A stretch of DNA of 6,790 nt from Actinomycetota bacterium (GTDB taxonomy: Bacteria > Actinomycetota > Actinomycetes > Actinomycetales > Microbacteriaceae), in the NCBI GenBank assembly GCA_009704705.1, contig WLDR01000074.1:1-6790 (forward strand). The letters run 5' to 3'. Below, piece after piece: positions 1 to 6,009 of the stretch (within the stretch, counting starts at the first letter, position 1; every line of letters begins with the position of its first letter). The translations under genes were made by a program, and so were the position numbers. The notes under the pieces were generated by a model. The model was not told the origin of the DNA. It was given only the letters and a program-made list of their open reading frames with translations, and searched no databases.

Positions 1-146
1 ACTACGCGAATCGCCCCGGATATCACGCGGTTGAGAGATTCCTCGGTCGTCCCGTGCTGTACGGTCGCCTCGGCGTGTTTCGCCTCGCCGGCGCAATCGA
101 CGTTCCGGATTCTGTGCTTCAGGAATACTTCGGTGTGTCAGATTAA
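1..146 (+). CDS. C-terminal end of an unrecognised protein (5' truncated)
   Basis: An open frame enters the window in the phase starting at base 3 and runs 47 codons to a TAA at 144-146. Its codons have the GC-rich third positions of the other genes here, so it is probably the tail of a real gene. The visible residues include FLGRPVLYGRLGVFRL and end in EYFGVSD. The piece has no signal peptide, membrane segment or catalytic motif that I recognise, and no function is proposed. It points toward the minus-strand glycosyltransferase at 214-1314 (convergent). By position it could belong to the same surface-glycan neighbourhood, but that is inference only. Confidence 0.6.
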   Translation, partial: YANRPGYHAVERFLGRPVLYGRLGVFRLAGAIDVPDSVLQEYFGVSD

Positions 147-154
147 GTTGATGC

Positions 155-187
155 GGGTGGCGGGTCACTTTCGTGGAGACCGCCCTC
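155..187. terminator. Imperfect hairpin between converging genes, possible terminator
   Basis: The left arm at 159-166 (GGCGGGTC) pairs with the right arm at 178-184 (GACCGCC) with one bulged G. A few weaker pairs extend it outward to 155 and 187, and an inner CAC/GTG pairing (166-168 with 173-175) is an alternative. It lies 8 bases after the stop of the upstream plus-strand gene and about 27 bases beyond the stop of the minus-strand glycosyltransferase, so it could serve either direction. No T-tract follows on either strand, so it is not a classical intrinsic terminator. A small second palindrome, CTCA-GCTC-TGAG, sits at 185-196. Confidence 0.3.
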
Positions 188-213
188 AGCTCTGAGATAT
201 CGGAGGAATGAGA

Positions 214-1314
214 TCACTCTTTCCGCTGCTCGTTGACGCGTCGGTTCTGAGCCATGAGGGCGACAACAGCGCTATCAAATACGAGGTCACTCTCAAAAAC
301 CCGAGCAGTGTGTGCCACTGCCGACGCCTCTGGTGTCTTGGTAGATCGGCAGTATGGATCGTCAGGATCAAAGCCAGCTACTGTCAATTCGGCGAGAATT
401 CGCGAACACGTGTCGTCTGGCATGAGAGAAAACAATTCGTGTTCAAGATCTTCGCCTGCAAGCATCTCGGCGGTCAGGGAGTACTGCGCCCAGGTCGAGA
501 GCAAGACCGCGTGGGGTTCCGGATCTTCCGAATGAGCTTGCTTCGGGACTGCCGCCGCGAGCGCTCGATGCAGGAGGGGTGGATTCAAGGCGCTGCTGTG
601 TGAACGCCAAGGGATGTGGCAAACGAAAACCAGCGGACGCGAATCCTTGCGAAAGGGCTTGCGCGTCAAGCTCGTGACCCCCCGTAACGAGTCGTGGTTA
701 CCGCGTGTCAGCCAAATGTCGCGCGCCTCGGAAATTCCAGAAATTCGCACGACGGTTTTCACCAGTGGTCTCAATCGTCGGTTCACCCGTTCACTGTTCA
801 CATCGGGACGAAGCTTGAGGCGGTAAGGGATTCTGGCGAGCACGTTACCCCTGAAAATCTCGACGTCATTGGGCACGAGAAAATTGACCATTGGCGCCGT
901 GAGCTGCTCGCCCTCTCCACCGGCAACCCACGAAGAGATCGCCCCGCCAAGGGTGAGACCGGGATCGCTCGAGACGAAGAACTCGTCGGCATCAAATGGC
1001 AAGAACACATCGAAGCCTTCGTTTCTCGCCATCTGGAGAAGGAGATTTGTCAATGGCCCTTGTTGAAACCTCTCGCTGTTGTGATGAAACACCGTGAAGT
1101 TCGCCCGAGTGCCGAGAGCATCAATTAGTTGGCGTGACACCTCGCGATGCTCATTGTGAAGAACGAGATAGAAATCCTTAATGCCTTGACTAATGAGGTG
1201 TGCCAACACCGGGGCGAGAATGTCGACGGAATCCTTGAACACGCCTCCAGCCGCGATTTTGACGGACCCAGCTGTTGAGGTTGGGGTCGGTGTCGGGGTT
1301 GAACTCTCGGGCAC
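214..1314 (-). CDS. Glycosyltransferase family 2-like protein (GT-A fold, DADEF motif)
   Basis: Predicted cytoplasmic glycosyltransferase of 366 residues, likely transferring a sugar from a nucleotide-sugar donor during surface glycan assembly; donor and acceptor are unknown. The domain starts near residue 18 (VKIAAGGVFKDSVDILAPVL), which matches the first strand and helix of the Glyco_tranf_2_4 type, in which a NEAD-like segment precedes 'HxxxLGxxxFYL'. Residues 103-113 read DVFLPFDADEFF-like, and D108-A109-D110 is the metal-binding DxD, followed by E111-F112. H233-IPWRS fits the HxPxRS segment often seen late in this family. No membrane segment or signal peptide is visible. The start is a GTG at 1314 without a convincing ribosome binding site; an in-frame TAG lies four codons upstream, so the gene cannot begin earlier. 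Residues 4-15 are a Pro/Thr/Ser repeat (PTPTPT) ahead of the domain. An internal GTG at residue 25 has GGAGG almost touching it, but starting there would remove the first beta strand. The gene is divergent from the ATP-grasp cassette. Confidence 0.82.
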   Translation of the reverse strand: MPESSTPTPTPTSTAGSVKIAAGGVFKDSVDILAPVLAHLISQGIKDFYLVLHNEHREVSRQLIDALGTRANFTVFHHNSERFQQGPLTNLLLQMARNEGFDVFLPFDADEFFVSSDPGLTLGGAISSWVAGGEGEQLTAPMVNFLVPNDVEIFRGNVLARIPYRLKLRPDVNSERVNRRLRPLVKTVVRISGISEARDIWLTRGNHDSLRGVTSLTRKPFRKDSRPLVFVCHIPWRSHSSALNPPLLHRALAAAVPKQAHSEDPEPHAVLLSTWAQYSLTAEMLAGEDLEHELFSLMPDDTCSRILAELTVAGFDPDDPYCRSTKTPEASAVAHTARVFESDLVFDSAVVALMAQNRRVNEQRKE

Positions 1315-1409
1315 GTAACGAGGCTACAGAACCGTGCCACTGGCGTGGGCTCGGACTGTCCAGAAATGTACAACACAGCGTCAACCCGAAACAGGGCAGA
1401 ATTGAGCAC
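1315..1409. promoter_or_regulatory. Divergent intergenic region
   Basis: These 95 bases separate the starts of the minus-strand glycosyltransferase and the plus-strand ATP-grasp gene, so promoters for both transcripts are expected in or near this stretch. On the minus strand a TTGACG (plus-strand 1379-1384) is a good -35 element, followed after 18 bases by GACAGT (plus-strand 1355-1360), a weak -10 candidate. That would give a leader of roughly 35 bases before the GTG at 1314. On the plus strand I find no convincing pair; TACAAC at 1369-1374 is the only -10-like hexamer and has no good partner. No clear operator palindrome was seen. Confidence 0.35.
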
Positions 1410-3086
1410 ATGGGCACCCTCTTTGATGGTTATGGCGATCGCGCCGCCGAGAGGGCCCCCAGACCCGGCGTTGAAGCCGCATTTGACGAGATGTTTGCTG
1501 ACCTGGCAAAGACGGGTTCGCCGCGCCAGCCCTATGCGGAAATACATCGCGCTCTCGCACAGATGACTCAAGATGAGTTGCGTGGGCGCACAGACGCGCT
1601 CGCCGAGTCGTACCTTGCGCAGGGCGTGACATTCGACTTCGCCGGCGAAGAACGCCCGTTCCCGCTCGACCCCGTGCCGCGCGTCATCGAGCAGGACGAC
1701 TGGGCAGACATTGAGAAGGGTGTCGGGCAGCGTGTGCGCGCGCTTGAAAGGTTTCTCGCTGACGTGTACGGGCCGCAATTAGCTGTCGCCGACGGCGTGA
1801 TTCCGGCGAATCTCATTAGCACGAGCACGCATTTCCATCGGCGAGCCATGGGCATCGAGAGTGCCAACGGAGTGCGCATCCATGTCGCTGGCATTGACTT
1901 GATTCGCGACGAAGCGGGCGCTTGGCGCGTGCTCGAGGACAACGTACGCGTGCCCAGCGGCGTGAGCTATGTCATCTCGAATCGACGAGTCATGGCACAA
2001 ACGTTGCCTGAACTCTTCACGTCGATGAGCGTGCGGCCCGTGGGGGACTACCCGTATCGACTGCTCAACGCTCTTCGCGCATCCGCCCCCGCTGGCATTG
2101 AAGACCCCACTGTTGTGGTTCTCACGCCGGGCGTCTTCAACTCTGCCTACTTCGAGCACACGTTGCTCGCGCGACTGATGGGTGTCGAACTCGTCGAAGG
2201 CCGCGATCTTTTCTGCTCAGCTGGTCGAGTGTGGATGCGCACCACTGCCGGGCCAACTCGCGTCGACGTCATCTATCGCCGGGTTGACGACGAGTATCTC
2301 GACCCGCTCCAGTTTCGTCCGGACTCTGTGCTCGGCTCACCGGGAATGTTGCTCGCCGCGCGTCTCGGGCACGTCACAATCGCGAACGCGGTTGGTAACG
2401 GTGTCGCTGATGACAAACTCGTTTACACCTACGTTCCCGACCTGATTCGGTACTACTTGAATGAAGACCCGATTTTGCCCAACGTCGATACGTGGCGGCT
2501 CGAAGACCCCACGGCGCTCGAGGAAGTGCTCGATCGCCTTGACGAGCTCGTTGTGAAGCCGGTCGATGGGTCGGGTGGGAAAGGCCTCGTCGTCGGGCCG
2601 GATGCGAGTGCCGATGAACTAGCCGAACTCAAAACCAAGCTCGTGGCAGATCCCCGTGGCTGGATTGCGCAGCCGGTCGTGCAACTGGCAACAATCCCCA
2701 CCATTGTCGACGACGGGATGCGCCCACGCCATGCCGACTTGCGTCCGTTCGCGGTCAATGACGGAAGCGAAGTGTACGTACTTCCCGGCGGCCTCACGCG
2801 CGTGGCGCTGCCCGAAGGCTCGCTCGTAGTGAACTCGAGTCAGGGCGGTGGCTCGAAAGACACGTGGGTCGTTGGCAAACGAGTTCCCAAAACCGACAAG
2901 CAACCGGTGGATGTCGCCACACTTGTTGCCGACCAGTCGGCATTGACCACTTCTATCGAACAAGAACCCGATGTCCTGCACATGGACTCCCACTTGCCCG
3001 AAGTGAGCCCGCGGGACTTCGACGGTGGTGCTCGAACACGCCAACAAATAGAGCAGCAGCAACAGTATGGGGGTGACTCATGCTGA
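1410..3086 (+). CDS. Circularly permuted ATP-grasp type 2 family protein (DUF404/DUF407)
   Basis: Predicted ATP-dependent carboxylate-amine ligase of 558 residues, cytoplasmic, with no signal peptide or membrane segment. Family members are circularly permuted ATP-grasp enzymes predicted to form peptide or amide bonds; the substrate is unknown. The N-terminus (MGTLFDGYGD, then AFDEMF at about 24-29) is typical of actinobacterial members. Other features are DLIRD followed by VLEDN with E176-D177-N178 (likely Mg/ATP site), IYRRVDDEYLDPL, NAVGNGVADDK, the Gly-rich loop KPVDGSGGKG at 383-392, HADLRPF, and RVALPEGS from residue 464 leading into NSSQGGGSKDTWVV (to about 488). All key family motifs look intact. 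The reading frame stays open upstream to 1275, but the ATG at 1410 matches the family N-terminus and avoids overlap with the divergent gene. No strong ribosome binding site precedes it. The C-terminus is Gln-rich (EQQQQ) and ends in Cys. The stop overlaps the next gene by 7 bases. It is the first gene of the plus-strand run. Confidence 0.92.
   Translation: MGTLFDGYGDRAAERAPRPGVEAAFDEMFADLAKTGSPRQPYAEIHRALAQMTQDELRGRTDALAESYLAQGVTFDFAGEERPFPLDPVPRVIEQDDWADIEKGVGQRVRALERFLADVYGPQLAVADGVIPANLISTSTHFHRRAMGIESANGVRIHVAGIDLIRDEAGAWRVLEDNVRVPSGVSYVISNRRVMAQTLPELFTSMSVRPVGDYPYRLLNALRASAPAGIEDPTVVVLTPGVFNSAYFEHTLLARLMGVELVEGRDLFCSAGRVWMRTTAGPTRVDVIYRRVDDEYLDPLQFRPDSVLGSPGMLLAARLGHVTIANAVGNGVADDKLVYTYVPDLIRYYLNEDPILPNVDTWRLEDPTALEEVLDRLDELVVKPVDGSGGKGLVVGPDASADELAELKTKLVADPRGWIAQPVVQLATIPTIVDDGMRPRHADLRPFAVNDGSEVYVLPGGLTRVALPEGSLVVNSSQGGGSKDTWVVGKRVPKTDKQPVDVATLVADQSALTTSIEQEPDVLHMDSHLPEVSPRDFDGGARTRQQIEQQQQYGGDSC
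3069..3076 (+). promoter_or_regulatory. Ribosome binding site of the alpha-E gene
   Basis: GGGGGTGA lies just before the ATG at 3080, with about 6 bases between the G run and the start codon. It is embedded in the last codons of the ATP-grasp gene, which fixes the alpha-E start and suggests translational coupling. Confidence 0.6.
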
Positions 3087-4009
3087 GCCGCATTGCCGAG
3101 TCACTCTTCTGGATTGGCCGATACGTTGAGCGATCTGATGGGACAGCCCGCATTCTCGACGTGCATCTTCAGCTGCTTCTGGAGGATCCGTGGATCGACG
3201 AAGACACAGCCTGCCGTTCACTCCTCTCAGTAATGGGTAGTGACGAAGAAAGCGACAATCCGGTCACGCGCGACGACGTCATGAACCTGTTGGCCGTCGA
3301 CCGGGGCCACCCGGCAAGCATCGCCTACGCCATTGCGTCTGCCCGCGAAAATGCCCGCAGAGCGCGAGAGGTTGTTTCGACCGAACTGTGGGAATGCCTC
3401 AACACAAACAATGCTCGCATGCCACGAAAAGTTGCCGGCGACAAGACCCACGATTTCTTCCGCTGGGTTCGCGAGCGAGCAGCCCTCGCGATTGGCATTG
3501 TTGACTCGGCAACGAGCCACGATGAAGCGTGGCAGTTTTTCTCTCTCGGCCGTGCAATCGAGCGGGCTGATATGACCGCGCGTTTGCTTGCGACGCGATC
3601 TTTGACGGAAGCGAGCGGCCCAAGCTGGACCACCATCCTGCGTTCCTGCGGAGCCTACGAGGCCTACCTGCGCACATATCGCGGAGTGCCGAGCACGAAG
3701 AATGCAGCTGAATTCTTGTTGACTGACCGACTGTTTCCTCGCTCTATTCTCTACAGCGTCACGCGCGCTGAAGAGTGTTTGCGCGAAATTGATCCCCGCC
3801 TCGGTCGGGCCGGCGTGAACGACACCGCCCAACGACTCCTGGGACAGATTCGATCGGAATTCGAATATCGCCCGGTCATTGAACTTTTGGACGCCTTGCC
3901 AGCGCACATGGAAGAAGTGCAGGCTGTGTGTTCGGCCGCGAGTGATGCAATCAGGCGCCGGTATTTCCCGACCAGTGCCGTTCCCGTGTGGATCGGAGAA
4001 ACGTCGTGA
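3080..4009 (+). CDS. Alpha-E domain protein (DUF403 family)
   Basis: Predicted all-alpha protein of 309 residues with no known catalytic activity. Alpha-E proteins are consistently encoded beside or fused to circularly permuted ATP-grasp ligases and transglutaminase-like proteins, and are thought to assist or modify the ligase reaction. The N-terminus MLSRIAESLFWIGRYVER is the family signature. The motif GRYVERSDGTARILD (13-27) recurs as GRAIERADMTARLLATR (157-173), an internal duplication typical of the family, and ARENARRAREVVSTE (88-102) provides another conserved Arg/Glu-rich helix. No membrane segment or signal peptide is present. The start overlaps the ATP-grasp stop (ATGCTGA, 7 bases) and the stop overlaps the transglutaminase GTG start by 4 bases. 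This points to co-transcription and coupled, stoichiometric expression of the three proteins. Full length is normal for the family and I see no damage. Confidence 0.93.
   Translation: MLSRIAESLFWIGRYVERSDGTARILDVHLQLLLEDPWIDEDTACRSLLSVMGSDEESDNPVTRDDVMNLLAVDRGHPASIAYAIASARENARRAREVVSTELWECLNTNNARMPRKVAGDKTHDFFRWVRERAALAIGIVDSATSHDEAWQFFSLGRAIERADMTARLLATRSLTEASGPSWTTILRSCGAYEAYLRTYRGVPSTKNAAEFLLTDRLFPRSILYSVTRAEECLREIDPRLGRAGVNDTAQRLLGQIRSEFEYRPVIELLDALPAHMEEVQAVCSAASDAIRRRYFPTSAVPVWIGETS
3995..3999 (+). promoter_or_regulatory. Ribosome binding site of the transglutaminase-like gene
   Basis: GGAGA lies 6 bases before the GTG at 4006, inside the last codons of the alpha-E gene. This decides for the GTG start (protein beginning SRLRIVHRTGF after the initiator) rather than the ATG at 3988, which has no such site. 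Confidence 0.65.
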
Positions 4010-4851
4010 GCCGCCTCCGAATCGTGCACCGAACGGGGTTCACCTACAACTTGCCGGCACAAGCGAGCTACAACGAAGCGCGCATGCTGCCGGCCCACTC
4101 CGGCGACCAGTTCGTGCTTTCCACGAATCTCGAAATTAGCCCGTCGGCGATTCAACATTCGTATCTCGACTATTGGGGAACGCGGGTCAGCACCTTTGAG
4201 GTTCTCACTCCGCACACCGAGCTCTCGGTGACCGCCACTTCTCTCGTCGAGGTGCGTCCGTCGGAAGCGCCAGCACACGACATGACGTGGAACGAGTTGG
4301 ACGAACTCGCGGACACGTCTGTGCATTTTGTCGAACACCTTCGTTCGACTCGGCTTACGGCGCCCCACGATGAAGTCGTGACAATGGCGGCGGATGCCCG
4401 TACAGCCGGAGCTACTCCTCACGACACGGCCCTGCTTATCGCTCGAGCCGTGTACGACCGTATTGAATATCAACGAGGGGTCACCGGCGTTCACTCGACT
4501 GGGGCAGACGCCTGGATCGCTGGCAAGGGCGTATGCCAAGACTTTGCTCACGTTGCAATCGGGGCGTTGCGTTCATTGGGCATCCCTGCTCGTTACGTAT
4601 CGGGATACCTGCACCCCAAGCCTCAGGCCGCTATCGGAGAGACCGTGACGGGTGAGTCTCACGCGTGGGTCGAGTGGTTCACTGGTGCGTGGCACGGTTA
4701 TGACCCGACCAACATGATTGAGATCGGTGAACGCCACGTTCTCGTCGCGCGAGGTCGCGACTACACGGATGTGTCGCCCCTGAGAGGCGTGTACGCCGGG
4801 CCAAGCGCATCGAGCATCTTTGTGCGCGTGGAGATCACACGAGAGGCGTAG
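4006..4851 (+). CDS. Transglutaminase-like family protein with bacterial transglutaminase N-terminal domain
   Basis: Predicted papain-like-fold enzyme of 281 residues. Bacterial members linked to ATP-grasp ligases are thought to act as peptidases or amide-bond hydrolases, or as transferases, on the ligase product; the substrate is unknown. The N-terminal domain (about 1-85) has the LRIVHRTGFTYNLPAQASYNE signature of Bact_transglu_N. The core domain follows, with all three catalytic residues in place: C177 in GKGVCQDFAHVA, H219 in ESHAWVEWF and D233 in GYDPTN. The helix after the Cys (ALRSLGIPARYVSGYL) is typical. There is no signal peptide or transmembrane segment, so a cytoplasmic location is expected. 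The start is GTG at 4006, with a 4-base GTGA overlap with the alpha-E stop and a GGAGA 6 bases upstream. The TAG stop at 4849 is followed after 10 bases by the next gene. Confidence 0.93.
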   Translation: MSRLRIVHRTGFTYNLPAQASYNEARMLPAHSGDQFVLSTNLEISPSAIQHSYLDYWGTRVSTFEVLTPHTELSVTATSLVEVRPSEAPAHDMTWNELDELADTSVHFVEHLRSTRLTAPHDEVVTMAADARTAGATPHDTALLIARAVYDRIEYQRGVTGVHSTGADAWIAGKGVCQDFAHVAIGALRSLGIPARYVSGYLHPKPQAAIGETVTGESHAWVEWFTGAWHGYDPTNMIEIGERHVLVARGRDYTDVSPLRGVYAGPSASSIFVRVEITREA

Positions 4852-4854
4852 GAG
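4851..4854 (+). promoter_or_regulatory. Ribosome binding site of the GT61-type gene
   Basis: GGAG overlaps the last base of the transglutaminase stop codon and lies 7 bases before the ATG at 4862. It supports this ATG over the in-frame ATG at 4820, whose product would begin with an Arg-rich stretch read from inside the previous gene. Confidence 0.65.
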
Positions 4855-4861
4855 ACGAGAG

Positions 4862-5977
4862 ATGAGCGGCTTGTCGAGCGCCCCCGGCGACAGATTTGAC
4901 CTTGATCGTGCGCTCAAGGTGGGAGCGGAATTGCCGAAGGACATTTCAATTGCCTACATGGCGCCGGCAAACTCGGTCTCCGTGGCAACAGCGCAAACCG
5001 ACCTCGACTTTATCGACGGTCGCTGGATTGATGTCCGTTCGACGCCAGACATTGACGGACTTCTGCCGGAAACGGTGTTGGCCATTCGAAATGCCGAAAT
5101 CAACTTTCGCGGCGCAATTCGTCTCAGCGATGGAACTCGCTTGGAGAGCTCTTTTTTTATCACTCGACCTGGAGATTGGGACATCGAAGGGTTGCAAGAG
5201 CCGGAGCGAATTGTGGGGCCCCACGCAAGCATTGTGCAAGGAGCAGCCGGCTTTGGGCACTGGCTGATTCATCGATTGAGCCGCCTTATAACCGTGCGCG
5301 ACTTCGTTCCTGATTTGCCTTTGTTGTCAACCCAGTTACCAATTAGTGGCGATGAGTTCTATGCGCGCACCGGTTGGCAACCGCAGGAGGTTCGCCGGCT
5401 GCCTCGTCGACAGCGCAAGACCTTCGCTGTCGACGAGTTATTCGTTCCTTCGTACGCGGGCGTTAATCGAGGGCGGCTAGCCGACGCATCGCGATTCGGC
5501 CGCGATATTGAACGGCTGATTGACGGCATTGACCTGCGAACGAATATGCCGGCGTATCCCGAGAAGATCTACCTCCCACGACGCACGGATTCGTCGTCGC
5601 GAGCCGGTGCGATCAACGGTCTCGAGATTGAGAAGCTTTTTGTCGAACGAGGTTTCCACGCAATTGACCCCGGAAGTTTGTCTTTTGATGAGCAAGTACG
5701 GCTGATTCGATCGGCCAAAGTCATCGCAGGCGAGGGCGGTAGCGCAGCTCAGAACGCAATGTTTGGAAACAAGGGATTGACTGTCATCGTTGTAAATGGC
5801 AATAGCGGCCCCGGTACGATTCCCTATCGGCCCGGAAGGAAGACCTACGCACGCATGGTAACCGACGCTTTCGAGTGCAACTATCGTCGCATCGTTGCGT
5901 CTGAATTTGCGAGGTTCCCCGGGTGGAAGGCAGACACGGACATTGTGCGGCGCGCACTTGACTCCATGCCTGAATAA
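4862..5977 (+). CDS. Glycosyltransferase family 61-like protein (DUF563)
   Basis: Predicted glycosyltransferase of 371 residues, probably adding a sugar to a surface polysaccharide or glycolipid; donor and acceptor unknown. The C-terminal two thirds follow the DUF563/GT61 pattern. GFGHWLIHRLSRL (130-142) corresponds to the 'yyHWLxDxLPRL' motif, EKIYLPRR (234-241) to the 'kiYisR' strand, and R-A-G-A-I-N-G-L-E ahead of GFHAIDPGSLSFDEQVRL to the 'RxxxNExE...GFexvxPexlsfxEQ' segment. GEGGSAAQNAMF (290-301) occupies the place of the usual GPHGAGLxNxLF loop. That loop deviates: Glu replaces Pro and Gly the His, so the call is to the superfamily and not to a known activity. No membrane segments or signal peptide are seen. 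The start is the ATG at 4862, with GGAG 7 bases upstream. It is 10 bases downstream of the transglutaminase gene, so probably in the same transcript, and is followed closely by a sulfotransferase-like gene. Confidence 0.8.
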   Translation: MSGLSSAPGDRFDLDRALKVGAELPKDISIAYMAPANSVSVATAQTDLDFIDGRWIDVRSTPDIDGLLPETVLAIRNAEINFRGAIRLSDGTRLESSFFITRPGDWDIEGLQEPERIVGPHASIVQGAAGFGHWLIHRLSRLITVRDFVPDLPLLSTQLPISGDEFYARTGWQPQEVRRLPRRQRKTFAVDELFVPSYAGVNRGRLADASRFGRDIERLIDGIDLRTNMPAYPEKIYLPRRTDSSSRAGAINGLEIEKLFVERGFHAIDPGSLSFDEQVRLIRSAKVIAGEGGSAAQNAMFGNKGLTVIVVNGNSGPGTIPYRPGRKTYARMVTDAFECNYRRIVASEFARFPGWKADTDIVRRALDSMPE

Positions 5978-6009
5978 TGGTCCGAGGCCTCGATGGATAT
6001 GCTCAAACA

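Noticed and set aside
208..603. Plus-strand open frame of 131 codons with GGAGG just before its ATG
   Set aside because: It lies wholly antisense to the family 2 glycosyltransferase, the GGAGG is only one base from the ATG (too close), and the translation is Arg/Cys-rich with no recognisable domain.
1275..1409. N-terminal extension of the ATP-grasp frame upstream of the ATG at 1410
   Set aside because: The extra 45 residues do not resemble the family N-terminus and would overlap the divergent glycosyltransferase gene; MGTLFDGYGD at 1410 matches the family start.
1315..1409. Plus-strand promoter for the cassette
   Set aside because: No -35/-10 pair with acceptable sequence and spacing could be found; TACAAC at 1369 lacks a partner, so no specific promoter is called on this strand.
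1125..1778. Minus-strand open frame of 217 codons
   Set aside because: It is antisense to the ATP-grasp gene and overlaps the start of the glycosyltransferase in another frame. The translation is rich in Arg, Cys and His with no domain, typical of a shadow frame.
3227..3907. Minus-strand open frame of 226 codons
   Set aside because: Antisense to the well-supported alpha-E gene; no family resemblance and no ribosome binding site noticed.
3751..4551. Minus-strand open frame of 266 codons
   Set aside because: Antisense across the alpha-E/transglutaminase junction, both of which are secure family members; composition is that of a shadow frame.
4820..4861. Upstream in-frame ATG for the GT61-like gene
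   Set aside because: It would add an Arg-rich 14-residue leader read from inside the transglutaminase gene, while the ATG at 4862 has a properly spaced GGAG.
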